Counted from the stretch's first letter, positions 26,161 through 36,539 are shown. The stretch is DNA of 63,077 nt from Microvirga massiliensis (GCF_001006805.1 NZ_LN811354.1:354002-417078); one strand, 5' to 3'. Made by a program: numbers and translations. Notes: a model not told the origin generated them from the sequence alone.

Positions 26161-26397
26161 ATGAGTGACATCGCTGATCGCGTGAAGAAGATCGTTGTCG
26201 AGCACCTGGGCGTGGAAGCTGACAAAGTTACCGAGAACGCCAATTTCATCGACGACCTCGGCGCGGACAGCCTGGACACCGTCGAACTCGTGATGGCCTT
26301 CGAGGAAGAGTTCAACGTCGAGATCCCGGACGACGCTGCGGAGACCATCGTCACCGTTGGCGACGCCATTCGCTTCCTCGAGAAGAGCGCCGGTTGA
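26161..26397 (+). CDS. acpP: Acyl carrier protein
   Basis: Small acidic carrier protein of 78 residues. The phosphopantetheine attachment Ser lies in [20 protein letters not shown] near residue 38. GAGGAAAG precedes the ATG. A 237-bp gap from fabG suggests its own promoter, as expected for a very abundant protein. fabF follows after 149 bp. Confidence 0.97.
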   Translation: MSDIADRVKKIVVEHLGVEADKVTENANFIDDLGADSLDTVELVMAFEEEFNVEIPDDAAETIVTVGDAIRFLEKSAG

Positions 26398-26546
26398 CGG
26401 CTGTGGTCCGCAGGTGCGGATCGGCTCTCGTCCTATTGGCAAACGCATTTTTCCGGGCGAGTCGGATTGGCTCAGCCCGTGAATGCTCTTAGGGGAGCCG
26501 GCGATGACGCGGCTTCCCGATCTTTCACCGAGTTGAGGCGAGTCTA

Positions 26547-27809
26547 ATGCGGCGTGTTGTCGTGACCGGGCTTGGCATGGTCACCCCGCTCGGATGCGGG
26601 GTGGAGGCGACCTGGTCGAGAATTCTCGACGGACAGAACGGTGCACGGCGAGTCGAGGATTTCGATGTATCGGATCTCGCCTGCAAGATCGCCTGCCAGA
26701 TCCCGAGGGGCGACGGCACCGAGGGCACCTTCAATCCCGATAAATGGATGGAGCCCAAGGAGCAGCGGAAAGTCGATCCGTTCATCGTTTATGCCATGGC
26801 GGCGGCCGGCGAAGCGCTGGAGGATGCCGGGTGGCACCCGAAGACCTACGACGAGCAATGCGCGTCTGGCGTCTTGATAGGATCCGGCATCGGGGGCATC
26901 GGAGGCATCTATGAAGCCTCGATGGTTCTGGCCGAACGGGGGCCCCGACGGATTTCGCCTTTCTTCATCCCGGGCCGGCTCATTAATCTCGCTTCGGGCT
27001 ATGTCTCCATTGCACATGGCCTCAAGGGCCCCAATCACTCCGTGGTCACCGCCTGTTCGACCGGCTCTCATGCCATCGGCGATGCGGCACGGCTGATTGC
27101 GCTCGGCGATGCCGAGGTCATGGTCGCGGGAGGAGCCGAATCCCCGATCAACCGGCTGTCGATCGCCGGATTTGCAGCCTGCCGCGCACTGTCAACGGCA
27201 TATAACGATGAGCCCACCCGGGCATCACGTCCCTACGACAAGGATCGAGACGGGTTCGTGATGGGCGAGGGTGCTGCGGTCCTCGTTCTCGAGGCTTATG
27301 AGCACGCTAAGGCGCGAGGCGCGCAAATCTATGCCGAGGTCATCGGCTACGGAATGTCGGGCGACGCGTTTCACATCACGTCGCCGACCGAGGATGGCGA
27401 CGGCGCGTTTCGCTGCATGGCGGCTGCCATCAAGCGCGCTGGAATCTCGCCGTCCGAAATCGACTACATCAATGCCCACGGGACATCGACGCCGCTTGGT
27501 GACGAGATCGAGTTGCGCGCCGTCGAGCGGATCGTCGGCAATGCGGCCGGGAAGCTGTCGATGTCTTCCACGAAATCCGCAATCGGACATCTTCTGGGTG
27601 CGGCTGGCGCCGCGGAGGCAGCTTTCTCGATCCTGGCCATGCGCGACCAGATCGTCCCGCCGACCCTCAATCTGGACAATCCGTCCGTCGAGACGGCCAT
27701 CGATCTCGTTCCGCATCGGGCTCGCAAGCGCGAGGTCAATACGGTGCTCTCGAACTCCTTCGGTTTTGGCGGAACGAATGCATCGCTTATCCTCCGGCGC
27801 GCGGCTTGA
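26547..27809 (+). CDS. fabF: 3-oxoacyl-ACP synthase II
   Basis: Condensing enzyme extending acyl-ACP by malonyl-ACP. It has 420 residues. The Cys-His-His triad is seen as TACSTGSHAIG (Cys near 169), NAHGTSTPLGD (His near 310) and GHLLGAAGAAEA (His near 347). The ending NSFGFGGTNASLIL is the KAS II hallmark. GAGGCGAG sits upstream of the ATG at 26547. acpP-fabF adjacency is conserved across bacteria. mltG follows after 71 bp. Confidence 0.97.
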   Translation: MRRVVVTGLGMVTPLGCGVEATWSRILDGQNGARRVEDFDVSDLACKIACQIPRGDGTEGTFNPDKWMEPKEQRKVDPFIVYAMAAAGEALEDAGWHPKTYDEQCASGVLIGSGIGGIGGIYEASMVLAERGPRRISPFFIPGRLINLASGYVSIAHGLKGPNHSVVTACSTGSHAIGDAARLIALGDAEVMVAGGAESPINRLSIAGFAACRALSTAYNDEPTRASRPYDKDRDGFVMGEGAAVLVLEAYEHAKARGAQIYAEVIGYGMSGDAFHITSPTEDGDGAFRCMAAAIKRAGISPSEIDYINAHGTSTPLGDEIELRAVERIVGNAAGKLSMSSTKSAIGHLLGAAGAAEAAFSILAMRDQIVPPTLNLDNPSVETAIDLVPHRARKREVNTVLSNSFGFGGTNASLILRRAA

Positions 27810-27880
27810 CGTGAGGCAACGGCTTTTCGCCACATTCTGCCGCGACTGTCCGACCGCATTCCGATAGCCTGGCTGCAGGG

Positions 27881-29275
27881 TTGTTGCTCGTGATTTTCGG
27901 CAGAAAGAAGCTTCAGGCACCTGCCTCGGTCGAGGAGACGAACGGGGCGACGCAGTTCCGGCTCGCTCCCCGCTCGCCGAGCGAAGCAATCAAACCGACG
28001 GCTGCACCTCCACCACCGCCGAGGATCCGGCGGCCCCGCGGCGGATTCTTCTCGGCGCTCAGCGGTTTTCTGACTTTTCTGATCGCCGTGGCTCTCGCGG
28101 CAATGATCGGGATCGCGCTCTTCGAACGTGAGGTTACCGCGCCGGGGCCGCTCGAGACCGACAAGGTTGTCGTCATTCCGCGGAATACGGGTGTGAGCGA
28201 GATCGCGCAGCTTCTGCGGCGCGAGGGCGTGATCGAGCAGCCTCTCCTTTTCGAGGCCTACGCGATGCTGAACCGGCAGCGGGGCCATTTGAAGGCCGGC
28301 GAATTCCTGTTTCGGGCCGGCATCAGCATGGATGACGCAATCGACACCCTGGTTCAGGGGAAGTCCATCCTGCATGCCGTCACCGTTCCCGAGGGCCTCA
28401 CGAGCGAGCAGATCGTTGCGCGTCTCAAAGAGAACGATGTCCTGACCGGCGATATTGCAGAGATTCCGCCCGAAGGCAGCCTGCTTCCGGACACTTACAA
28501 GTTTGAACGGGGCATGAGCCGTCAACAGCTCGTCAACTCGATGATGGCGTCGCAACGCCAGACCTTGGCACAGATCTGGCAACGTCGGTCGCCGGATCTT
28601 CCGATCAAGACTCCTCAGGAACTCGTTATCCTAGCGTCGATCGTCGAGAAGGAGACCGGTCGCGCAGATGAGCGGACGCGAGTTGCCGGCGTCTTCATCA
28701 ACAGGCTCATGAAGCGGATGAAGCTCCAGTCGGATCCGACGATCGTTTACGGCCTCGTGGGCGGGAAGGGGACCCTGGGGCGGAGCATTCTCAAGAGCGA
28801 GATCGAGAGACCCACGCCGTTCAACACCTATGTCGTCGAGGGGCTTCCCCCGACCCCGATCGCCAATCCCGGCCGTGCAGCTCTGGAGGCTGTGGCAAAC
28901 CCGTCCCGGACGAAAGACCTGTACTTCGTCGCGGATGGAACCGGTGGTCACGCCTTTGCGGAAACCTATGAGGAGCACGTGAGAAACGTTACCCGGTGGC
29001 GCCAGATCGAGCGTGCCAAATCCACCGGTGACACGGAGAATGACGTCGACCGCAGCCAGCCCGAAGTCAGGGGCGATGCGAGCGGCTTGCAACTCCCGGC
29101 AACAGCCTCTGCCCTCTCGCAGACCAATCCTGCGGCCGGACGGAATTCTGGCCGCAACAACACGGCCGGTCGCCGCAACGTCGATGCCAGCGAAGGGACA
29201 AACCTGGACCCTCTCCTGAACCGCACCTATGACCTGAACAGCGCTAAGACGGTTCCGGACCTGAAGCAGCCCTGA
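27881..29275 (+). CDS. mltG: Endolytic murein transglycosylase MltG
   Basis: Inner-membrane enzyme (YceG family) thought to cut nascent glycan strands and end their elongation. It has up to 464 residues. A Pro/Arg-rich cytoplasmic N-terminus is followed by one TM segment at about 50-80 (GGFFSALSGFLTFLIAVALA), a LysM-like region near 90-150 (PRNTGVSEIAQLLRREGVIE) and the catalytic domain with Glu in LASIVEKETGRADERTRVAG near 255. The tail after about 400 is low complexity. The frame opens TTG at 27881 with a GTG at 27890. GGG at 27878-27880 suits the GTG better, so the start may be three codons later. fabF-mltG-yicC-gmk order is typical of Rhizobiales. Confidence 0.93.
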   Translation: MLLVIFGRKKLQAPASVEETNGATQFRLAPRSPSEAIKPTAAPPPPPRIRRPRGGFFSALSGFLTFLIAVALAAMIGIALFEREVTAPGPLETDKVVVIPRNTGVSEIAQLLRREGVIEQPLLFEAYAMLNRQRGHLKAGEFLFRAGISMDDAIDTLVQGKSILHAVTVPEGLTSEQIVARLKENDVLTGDIAEIPPEGSLLPDTYKFERGMSRQQLVNSMMASQRQTLAQIWQRRSPDLPIKTPQELVILASIVEKETGRADERTRVAGVFINRLMKRMKLQSDPTIVYGLVGGKGTLGRSILKSEIERPTPFNTYVVEGLPPTPIANPGRAALEAVANPSRTKDLYFVADGTGGHAFAETYEEHVRNVTRWRQIERAKSTGDTENDVDRSQPEVRGDASGLQLPATASALSQTNPAAGRNSGRNNTAGRRNVDASEGTNLDPLLNRTYDLNSAKTVPDLKQP

Positions 29276-29430
29276 GCAGGACTGTGTTGCCCCGAGTTGT
29301 GCTCTCATCTCGTATGCGCCACTTGCAGAAGCACTCGCGATAGAAGTGCGAACGGCAATGCCGGGCGTTTGCGGTCGTTGAGGGCCGGGACGGCCGGTAT
29401 ACTCACACCTGACAGGAACGATCCTCTGCC

Positions 29431-30318
29431 ATGACAATCAGCAGTATGACCGGCTTCGCTCGGGAGGGGGGAACGATTGGCCCTTTTCAGTGGGCCTGGG
29501 AGCTCAAGTCCGTCAACGGCCGCGGGCTCGATGTCCGGGTCCGGACGCCCCCGGGACTCGAAAGCGCTGGGGAAGAAGCCAGGGGCATCGTGGCCAAGGC
29601 CCTTGGACGCCGGCAAGTTCAGCTCACGCTCTCCCTCACGAGGGGGGCGGGTGCGACCCGAATTCGCGTCAACCGGGATGTCCTAGCCTCGCTCCTCTCG
29701 GCCCTGGAGGGCCTCGAGCTCCCGGCGTCGGTGCAACCGGCATCGCTCGATGGATTGCTGCAGGTGAAAGGGATCGTGGAGGTCGAAGACGAACTGGCTG
29801 ACCCTGCGACCAGCAAGATCCTGTCCGACGACCTGCGTGACGGCGCGGCCAAAGCCGTCGAGGCCCTGAAAGTGGCGCGCACCAGTGAAGGCACCGCTCT
29901 TGCCGAAGTTCTTCGCGGCCAGCTCGATACGATCGAGAAGCTCGTCGAGCAGGCGGATTCAGCGCCGGGGCGTCGTCCCGAGGCGGTTCGGGCAAGGCTG
30001 GAGACGCAACTCGCGGAGCTTCTCGAAGGAAGATTGGCGCTCGACCCGGTGCGCCTGCACCAGGAAGCGGTCCTGATCGCAACGAGAGCCGATATCCGCG
30101 AAGAACTCGACAGGCTCAAGGCGCACATCGTCTCGGCGCGCTCTCTCTTGCAGGGTGGCGGCCCGGTCGGGCGCCGGCTGGATTTCCTGGCGCAGGAATT
30201 CGGGCGCGAGGCCAATACCCTCTGCTCGAAGGCGAACGACATATCGCTCTCGAGAACCGGCCTGGAGCTCAAGGCCGTCGTGGAGCAGTTTCGTGAGCAG
30301 GTTCAGAACGTGGAGTAA
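29431..30318 (+). CDS. yicC: YicC family endoribonuclease-type protein
   Basis: A 295-residue protein of the YicC/YloC family, of which some members act as endoribonucleases. Conserved blocks are the opening ISSMTGFAREG, WELKSVNGRGLDVRVR, GRRQVQLTLSL and the C-terminal GRRLDFLAQEFGREANTLCS with KANDISLSRTGLELK. A central helical region is rich in Glu and Lys. It ends two bases before gmk, so the pair is coupled; yicC-gmk linkage is widely conserved. Confidence 0.93.
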   Translation: MTISSMTGFAREGGTIGPFQWAWELKSVNGRGLDVRVRTPPGLESAGEEARGIVAKALGRRQVQLTLSLTRGAGATRIRVNRDVLASLLSALEGLELPASVQPASLDGLLQVKGIVEVEDELADPATSKILSDDLRDGAAKAVEALKVARTSEGTALAEVLRGQLDTIEKLVEQADSAPGRRPEAVRARLETQLAELLEGRLALDPVRLHQEAVLIATRADIREELDRLKAHIVSARSLLQGGGPVGRRLDFLAQEFGREANTLCSKANDISLSRTGLELKAVVEQFREQVQNVE

Positions 30319-30320
30319 AC

Positions 30321-30965
30321 ATGCCTGAACTGGACCTCAAGCGACGCGGACTTCTCCTGATCCTCTCCTCGCCATCGGGAGCCGGCAAATCGACACTCAC
30401 CCGTAACCTCGTCCGGGAAGATCGCGGAATCAAGCTTTCGATCTCCGTGACGACGCGCCACCGGCGCCCTTCGGAGATCGATGGAATCCATTACCATTTC
30501 CTGCCCCAGGAGACGGATTTCATCGAAATGCGCGATCGAGGGGATCTCCTCGAGTGGGCCGAGGTGCACGGCAATTTCTATGGAACGCCGCGCAAACCCG
30601 TGGAGCAGGCCCTCGCGCGCGGTGAAGACATGATGTTCGACATCGACTGGCAGGGCACTCGTCAGATCGTCGAGAAGATGCGTAAGGACGTGGTGAGCGT
30701 TTTTGTGCTTCCGCCTTCGATGTCCGAGCTTCGGGCGCGTCTGGAGCGGCGCGCCGAGGACGCGCCCGAAGTCATCGCTCGGCGTCTTCGGAACGCACGG
30801 GAGGAAATCGCGCAGTGGGAAAGCTACGACTACGTGCTCGTGAACGATGATCTCGACCGGACGTTCGGAGAGTTGAAGGCGATACTTGCAGCTGAGCGGC
30901 TTCGCCGGGAACGGCAGATTGACCTCTCGTCCTTCGTGCCGGCTCTCCTTGCCGAAGAGGCGTAG
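30321..30965 (+). CDS. gmk: Guanylate kinase
   Basis: Phosphorylates GMP to GDP with ATP. It has 214 residues. P-loop SSPSGAGKST is at 14-23, followed by SVTTRHRRPSEIDGIHYHF for GMP binding, ADVHGNFYGTPR-type block (WAEVHGNFYGTPRKPVEQAL) and DIDWQGTRQI near 110. The ATG is two bases after the yicC stop. It converges on rsmA with 21 bp between. Confidence 0.96.
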   Translation: MPELDLKRRGLLLILSSPSGAGKSTLTRNLVREDRGIKLSISVTTRHRRPSEIDGIHYHFLPQETDFIEMRDRGDLLEWAEVHGNFYGTPRKPVEQALARGEDMMFDIDWQGTRQIVEKMRKDVVSVFVLPPSMSELRARLERRAEDAPEVIARRLRNAREEIAQWESYDYVLVNDDLDRTFGELKAILAAERLRRERQIDLSSFVPALLAEEA

Positions 30966-30986
30966 GATTGAAGCGGCAAGCCTGCT

Positions 30987-31859
30987 TCACGGAGAACTTG
31001 GAATTCCACGTCCGAGGCTCTGATCCCAGGCGTTCGCCAGACGCACGAAGCCCTCAACCGGAACCTCTTCCGCGCGAACCGTTTCCTCCAGGCCGGCTGC
31101 CGTAATGATGGTCACTGGTTCCGCAACAATCGGCCGGAGACTCTGGCGAAGCATCTTGCGGCGCTGTCCAAAGGCTGCCCGGGTTATGGTCTCGAGGCTG
31201 CGAACCCGGCATGGAAGAGGTGTCTCGTGCGGCTCGAGGTGAACGACGCTCGAGGTCACTTTCGGAGGGGGCACGAAGGCACTCGGCGGAACGTCGAAGA
31301 GGATGCGGGCGGCGGTCCGCCAGCCACACAGGACTCCGAGACGCCCGTAATCGTCGGGCCGGTGCTCGTCTGCAACGATCCGCTCCGCGACCTCGCGCTG
31401 GAACATCAGGGTAAGAGATTGCCAGAAGGGAGGCCAAGTTTCGCCGGCGAGCCAGCCGGTGAGCAAAGCCGTCCCGACATTGTAGGGAAGATTGGCGACG
31501 ATGCGGACGGGCCCGTCGCCCAAGGCAGGACGCGGATCGAAAGCCAGCGCATCGGCCTCGACGATTTCGACCCGGCCCGGGTAGTGTTCCGCAATTTCGG
31601 CCAGGGCTGGGAGGCATCGGGGGTCGCGTTCGATGGCGACGACCCGCTCCGCCCCGGCAGCGAGAAGCGCGCGGGTCAGTCCGCCCGGTCCCGGCCCTAC
31701 CTCGATGACCGTGACGCCCTCGAGCGGGCCGGCAGCTCGTGCAATTCGGCTGGTCAGGTTCAGGTCGAACAGAAAGTTTTGACCGAGCGACTTGCGCGCT
31801 AGGAGGCCGTGCTTCCGTACGACATCACGAAGTGGCGGGAGATCGTCGATCTGGCTCAT
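30987..31859 (-). CDS. rsmA: 16S rRNA (adenine1518/1519-N6)-dimethyltransferase
   Basis: KsgA/RsmA methyltransferase, a late ribosome-assembly factor methylating helix 45 of 16S rRNA. It has 290 residues. The family blocks are [32 protein letters not shown] (SAM motif I near residue 50), [12 protein letters not shown] and the catalytic [14 protein letters not shown] near 120. The ATG at 31859 overlaps the pdxA stop by four bases (ATGA), so translation is coupled. Last gene of the lptF-lptG-lptD-pdxA-rsmA minus-strand operon. Confidence 0.96.
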   Translation of the reverse strand: MSQIDDLPPLRDVVRKHGLLARKSLGQNFLFDLNLTSRIARAAGPLEGVTVIEVGPGPGGLTRALLAAGAERVVAIERDPRCLPALAEIAEHYPGRVEIVEADALAFDPRPALGDGPVRIVANLPYNVGTALLTGWLAGETWPPFWQSLTLMFQREVAERIVADEHRPDDYGRLGVLCGWRTAARILFDVPPSAFVPPPKVTSSVVHLEPHETPLPCRVRSLETITRAAFGQRRKMLRQSLRPIVAEPVTIITAAGLEETVRAEEVPVEGFVRLANAWDQSLGRGIPSSP

Positions 31860-32875
31860 GGCCTGACGGTGCGACCGAGCCGGGCAGCGAGCCGTATTGC
31901 GGCGACGAGACTCTCCGGTCGCGCGAGGCCCGTACCGGCGATGTCGAATGCGGTGCCATGATCGGGCGAGGTTCGGACGAATGGCAGCCCGAGCGTGACG
32001 TTGACGGCGTCGTCAAAAGCGATCGTCTTGATCGGGACGAGCGCCTGATCGTGATACATGGCAAGGGCGGCATCGTATTCCTGCCGCGCCCGCGAATGGA
32101 ACATTGTGTCCGCTGGAAGCGGGCCACGGGCATTGATGCCTTCATCCTGAAGCATCCGAACAGCAGGCGCGATGACCGCCTGATCCTCCGAGCCGAGCAT
32201 TCCGCTCTCCCCGGCGTGAGGGTTCAGTCCGGCGACGGCAAGGCGGGGGTGTCGGATCCCGAACTTCTCGGCCAGCTCCCGAGCAACGATGCGACCGGTC
32301 TTGACGATCAGAGCCGCGTCGAGCAGCGATGGCACGCGTGCAAGTGGCACATGGGCCGTGACGGGCACGACGGCGAGCGTTTCGCTCCAGAGCATCATGA
32401 CGGGATGCGGCGGAGGAGAATCCGGAGTGCGTGCAAGTTCTGCGAGAAACTCGGTGTGGCCCGGATGCGGGAAACCCGCCTCCCTCAATACGTCCTTCGC
32501 GATGGGATTGGTGACGACGGCGGCGCCGCGACCCGAAGTGACGAGCGAGACGGCGCGCTCGATTGCCTCGATCGTTCCCGCAGCCGAAGCAGGATCCGGC
32601 TGCCCGGGCTCCGCACGAGTCTTCTGTGCGAGAGGCAGTATCGGAAAGGCACGATCAAAGGTCACGCAGGCCCGATCAGGCTCGATTTCCGCGAGCGGAA
32701 TATCCCAACCCAGACGTACGGCACGTTCGCGAAGGAGTTCCGGGTCGGCCAGCACCGCGAAGGGCGGAAGCTGCAGGAACGAGCGAGACTGCCAGGCGGC
32801 AAGCGTGATGTCCGGTCCGATCCCGGCGGGGTCGCCCTGCGTCAGGATGAGAGGAGTCGGTTCAGCAGTATTCAC
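31856..32875 (-). CDS. pdxA: 4-hydroxythreonine-4-phosphate dehydrogenase
   Basis: NAD-dependent enzyme of pyridoxal phosphate synthesis (DXP-dependent route). It has 339 residues. Seen are the start [53 protein letters not shown] and the metal-binding [11 protein letters not shown], followed by [19 protein letters not shown]. It overlaps rsmA (4 bp) and lptD (4 bp). In most Rhizobiales surA separates lptD and pdxA; here nothing does. Confidence 0.96.
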   Translation of the reverse strand: MNTAEPTPLILTQGDPAGIGPDITLAAWQSRSFLQLPPFAVLADPELLRERAVRLGWDIPLAEIEPDRACVTFDRAFPILPLAQKTRAEPGQPDPASAAGTIEAIERAVSLVTSGRGAAVVTNPIAKDVLREAGFPHPGHTEFLAELARTPDSPPPHPVMMLWSETLAVVPVTAHVPLARVPSLLDAALIVKTGRIVARELAEKFGIRHPRLAVAGLNPHAGESGMLGSEDQAVIAPAVRMLQDEGINARGPLPADTMFHSRARQEYDAALAMYHDQALVPIKTIAFDDAVNVTLGLPFVRTSPDHGTAFDIAGTGLARPESLVAAIRLAARLGRTVRP

Positions 32876-35418
32876 CGGTCCGCAGTGCCATTGCTCGCGC
32901 CCCCGCTCAGTTGCTGCTGGACCGTGGCTGCGCCCAGCGTGCGCAGTTCGAGCCGGAAGAGGAGCGTCTGGTTTCGGTCCCGCTCTCCAGATGCAAGGGA
33001 ATCATCACGCGGCGTCATGATGTAGCTGACAGAGAACGTCGTGCACTCGTCCATATACCCGACGCCGAGTGATACCTGGTTGAGATTCAACGGGTCGCGG
33101 CGGCGATAATATGCCGTTGTAGGGTCGTTGATGAAATCCGCAATGAACTGGTTGCGTGCCGTGATGTACCGGTCGAGATCGACGGTGACAGATCCGGTCA
33201 GGAACCAGTTCTGTGGCAGCCCCCAGCGGGCCGAGGCGACGACGCCTTCGCGGCGCTGATCATAGCCGATTTCGGGCTGCGCAGCGTATCGTGCGTAGAG
33301 AACCGAGGCGCTGAGCGGTACATAGGGGGCGAAGTTTGCGACAGTTCCAGCCTCGAACGACTTCAGGCCGAAATCATCCTGATCGTGCCGTCCGCGTGCG
33401 AAGAATGAGAACGAATTGCTGGGCGAAACCTGAACGCGCGAAACGTAATCCGACCGCTGGGATTCGAGGCCCGAATCCCGGCCAGTATTCACGAGATCGA
33501 ACTGGCGGAAGGAGTTTCTGCCCGCGATCTGAAAGGACTGGCCGAAGAGGGCATTGGCATAGAAGCCATCCTCTCCAGTGACCGTGTACTGCACGCCGAC
33601 ATTGGCACGCGTTCCGCCCTCGACTCGATCATAGCCCGAGAACTTGTCCCATTCGAGGATCGAGGTGTCGTCGAAAACTAGGCTCTGCGCATCCTCGTTC
33701 GGCACATGACCCACTCTCGTCTCGTTCGGCCGCACGATTAGCTGCGCGACCGGCTCGATAACCTGAGAAGCCTTTTCGCCGAGGCTTGCCACGAGCGGGA
33801 AACGATACTCGAGCCCGACAGCCGGCATCAAGCGCGTGGCGGTGTGGTCCTCCCCACCGATGAAATTCAGGATCTCGGCGTTCTGAAAGTTGGTTGTGTC
33901 GGGCGCCAGGAAGAAGCCGTCCGCCCGCATATAGGTGAATGGCGTCCAGACCTGACCGATCGGATCGATGACCTCCCGGCGCCAGGACACGCCGACAGAC
34001 GCACGGGAGTACGTCCCGCTGAGCCCGCGCACGAGGCACACGCCGCGCTCGAAGATTGTGCAAGTTGGATAGAGGCCGAATAGACGCTCGACCTGAACGG
34101 GGATCTGCTGGAACTGGGCAGCCTCACGCGTGAGGCTGGTGACGTTCATGTCGACCGCAATCTCGCCGCCGAGCGCACCGGGCCCGTCGAAGCGCTTGTT
34201 GTAGTCGAGGACGGGATGCACGACCGGCTGCTGCTTCTGCCAATCGTAGGTCGAGAGGCCCTGGAAGTAGTAGCCGCGCAGATCGAACCATGAGCGATCG
34301 CCCTGACCCTGAAGGTACAGGGTCGAGATCGATTCCTTGAAGTAGTACAGCGAGGTCACGCTCTCGCTGCGGATATGGTAGTTTTGAAGAAACCACTTGT
34401 CGGAAAGAAGGGCGATGTTCCAGCCCCACTTCCAGCGCTCATTGAGATGGAAGAGACCCGAGCTCTCGAGTGAGCCACGGTCCTCGCGGTCGCCGGCGCC
34501 GAGCGGGCTGACCAGGAAGGCGTCCTTGTCCTGCTGGATGATTCCGGCCGCGCGAATGTTGTAGGCGCCGGTCAACAGCCGGTGGCGCCATTCCACCTGT
34601 CCGAGAACGCCCTGGCGACTCAGGAACGTCGGTGAAAATGTCAAGTCATAGTTCGGCGCGATCGCCCAGAAATAGGGAATCGTGACGCCAGTCCCGAGGG
34701 ATGTCGAGGCGACATAGCGCGGAGCCAGGAATCCGGACTTGCGTTTGACGGTCGGATCCGGGGTCCAGAAATATGGGACATAGGCGATCGGGACGCCGAG
34801 AAATTCCAGCGATGCATTCTCGTAATAGATCGTGCGTTCGCTGTTGTCGTGAATGATCCGCGCCGCTTTGACCTGCCAGAGGGGAGGGCGCTCGGGGTGC
34901 TCCTTGCAGGGTTCGCAGGCTGTGTAGGTGCCACGCTGGAACGTGGTGGTCTCGCCGGCGGCACGCTCGGCGCGCGGGGCCGAGAAACGTGTGGTCACCG
35001 GCCCGATCTCATCCTTCGTGCTCTGCACGAGCCGCAGCGAATCGATGAAGCCGCTCTTGAAATCGTCAGTCAGCTCGAATCGATCACCCGTGATGACCGC
35101 GCCGGAGGGGTCCGTCAGCCGCGCGTTGCCTTCCGCGAACACCCGCCCGGTATTGCGGTCGTAGGTGACCCGGTCGGCCTGCAATGTCCTGCCCTGGTAA
35201 TGGAGCTGGACATCGCCGGAGGCCGAGATGGTGTTCCGGTCGTTGTCGTAAACGATCTCGCGGGCATCCACGAGCAGCCGGTCCTCGCCCGACTGCGCGG
35301 GCGCGCGGCTGGCGATGGCCTCGTTGAGAGTGCCCTGAGCCTGCGCGTGCAAAGCAGTGGTACAAAGTAGCGCCGCCGCCACTGCAGCGGCTGCGACCGG
35401 TGTCCTGCCCCGTCCCAT
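32872..35418 (-). CDS. lptD: LPS-assembly protein LptD
   Basis: Outer-membrane beta-barrel of the LPS export machine, placing LPS in the outer leaflet with LptE. It has 848 residues from the ATG at 35418, which has TAGGAG upstream; the open frame to 35487 overlaps lptG. The signal peptide is VAAAAVAAALLCTTALHAQA. The periplasmic OstA/LptA-like beta-jellyroll is at about 40-150 (IVYDNDRNTISASGDVQLHY). The barrel follows, with VPYFWTPDPTVKRKSGFLAP as a family marker. Cysteine pairs at TACEPCKEHPE and TCTIFERGVC plus MDECTTF could form the disulfides that LptD needs. Its stop overlaps the pdxA start by four bases. Confidence 0.95.
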   Translation of the reverse strand: MGRGRTPVAAAAVAAALLCTTALHAQAQGTLNEAIASRAPAQSGEDRLLVDAREIVYDNDRNTISASGDVQLHYQGRTLQADRVTYDRNTGRVFAEGNARLTDPSGAVITGDRFELTDDFKSGFIDSLRLVQSTKDEIGPVTTRFSAPRAERAAGETTTFQRGTYTACEPCKEHPERPPLWQVKAARIIHDNSERTIYYENASLEFLGVPIAYVPYFWTPDPTVKRKSGFLAPRYVASTSLGTGVTIPYFWAIAPNYDLTFSPTFLSRQGVLGQVEWRHRLLTGAYNIRAAGIIQQDKDAFLVSPLGAGDREDRGSLESSGLFHLNERWKWGWNIALLSDKWFLQNYHIRSESVTSLYYFKESISTLYLQGQGDRSWFDLRGYYFQGLSTYDWQKQQPVVHPVLDYNKRFDGPGALGGEIAVDMNVTSLTREAAQFQQIPVQVERLFGLYPTCTIFERGVCLVRGLSGTYSRASVGVSWRREVIDPIGQVWTPFTYMRADGFFLAPDTTNFQNAEILNFIGGEDHTATRLMPAVGLEYRFPLVASLGEKASQVIEPVAQLIVRPNETRVGHVPNEDAQSLVFDDTSILEWDKFSGYDRVEGGTRANVGVQYTVTGEDGFYANALFGQSFQIAGRNSFRQFDLVNTGRDSGLESQRSDYVSRVQVSPSNSFSFFARGRHDQDDFGLKSFEAGTVANFAPYVPLSASVLYARYAAQPEIGYDQRREGVVASARWGLPQNWFLTGSVTVDLDRYITARNQFIADFINDPTTAYYRRRDPLNLNQVSLGVGYMDECTTFSVSYIMTPRDDSLASGERDRNQTLLFRLELRTLGAATVQQQLSGGASNGTADR

Positions 35419-35452
35419 TCCCGCTCCTACCGGGATCCTGCTCCGAGAACCA

Positions 35453-36538
35453 TCAGCCGTCCTCCTGGTACAAGAGAGCAAGGACACCCAGCATCACGCC
35501 TACAATAGCGGGGAACCAGGCTGCGACCCTTGTCTCAACGAGACCCGAGGCGCCCAGATCCTCCATGAGTTCGGTCGCGACATAAAGCATGAAGCCTGCT
35601 GCGACACCACCCAGAACCAACTTCGCGATCCCACCAAATCGGAAAAATCTTAACGAAACCGACGCCGCCACCAGGACCATGGCGACGAAGAGCACGGGAC
35701 GTGCGAGAAGGGTGTCGTAATGCAGCCGGTAGGGACGGGCGTCGAGGCCGGCCCGCTCCGTCCGCTCGATGGTCTCGCGAAGAGACCAGAACGAAACTGC
35801 GTCCGGCGCGGTGAAGCTCTCCTTGAGCTGCGCTGGCTCGAGTGAGGACGCTACCATCATCTGGCCATAGCTGCGGGGTTCTTCCTCGGCTGTCAGGACA
35901 CGAGCGTCGCGGAGGTCCCAGAACCCGTCCCGGAGGTGAGCCTCCTTAGCCTCGACGCGCTGGATGAACGCTCCCGAATCGTCGAACATGAACATGGTCA
36001 CCCGGGTCAGAGTCGAGGCTCCCGGAACGAGTGCCTCTGCCCGAATGATGGCCTGTCCCTCGGGGCTGCGCTGCCGCATCCAGATTTCCCGTCCAGTTGC
36101 GCGGGAGGGATTGTCGAAAATGCGTGCCTCGATGATCCCGGCCTGTTGCCGCAGGGCCGCGGAGAGCGGGTTGTAGAGGGTGATCGATGCAACCCCCAGC
36201 AAGGCGGCAACCAGAAGCCCGGGCTGCAGAAACTCCCAAGCGGATATGCCGGCTGCGCGGGCGACGACGAGCTCGAGCTTTCGGCTGAGCTGCAGCAAGG
36301 TCGCCATGCTGCCGAAGAGTACGGCGAAGGGCAGCACCTGCTCGGCGACCGACGGAGTCCGGAAAAGGGCCAGCTGGGCCATCATCGCGGCGGTGGCGCC
36401 GGGTGCATCGCCGGCGCGACGCATGAGCTCGACGAAGTCGATCGTGTAGACGAGTGCGAAGACCGTGCCGAACACCACGAGGATGGTCTTGACGAACCGT
36501 ATGGAGAAATAGCGCCCGAGGGTCGCACCGATGATCAA
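35453..36538 (-). CDS. lptG: LPS export ABC transporter permease LptG
   Basis: Inner-membrane subunit of the LptB2FG extractor that pulls LPS from the membrane. Six TM segments are expected: the first near IRFVKTILVVFGTVFALVYT and the last three in the final 100 residues, flanking a periplasmic domain. I choose a TTG start at 36538 (reading MIIGATLGRYFSIRFVK), because GGGAGG lies seven bases upstream, it begins one base after the lptF stop codon and the N-terminus then matches the family. The longer ATG frame to 36595 would overlap lptF by 56 bp. Length from TTG is 361 residues, normal for LptG. Confidence 0.92.
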   Translation of the reverse strand: MIIGATLGRYFSIRFVKTILVVFGTVFALVYTIDFVELMRRAGDAPGATAAMMAQLALFRTPSVAEQVLPFAVLFGSMATLLQLSRKLELVVARAAGISAWEFLQPGLLVAALLGVASITLYNPLSAALRQQAGIIEARIFDNPSRATGREIWMRQRSPEGQAIIRAEALVPGASTLTRVTMFMFDDSGAFIQRVEAKEAHLRDGFWDLRDARVLTAEEEPRSYGQMMVASSLEPAQLKESFTAPDAVSFWSLRETIERTERAGLDARPYRLHYDTLLARPVLFVAMVLVAASVSLRFFRFGGIAKLVLGGVAAGFMLYVATELMEDLGASGLVETRVAAWFPAIVGVMLGVLALLYQEDG

Positions 36539-36539
36539 A

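Noticed and set aside
31739..33025. A 428-codon plus-strand frame across rsmA and pdxA
   Set aside because: It crosses two well-supported genes on the other strand and has no recognisable domain.
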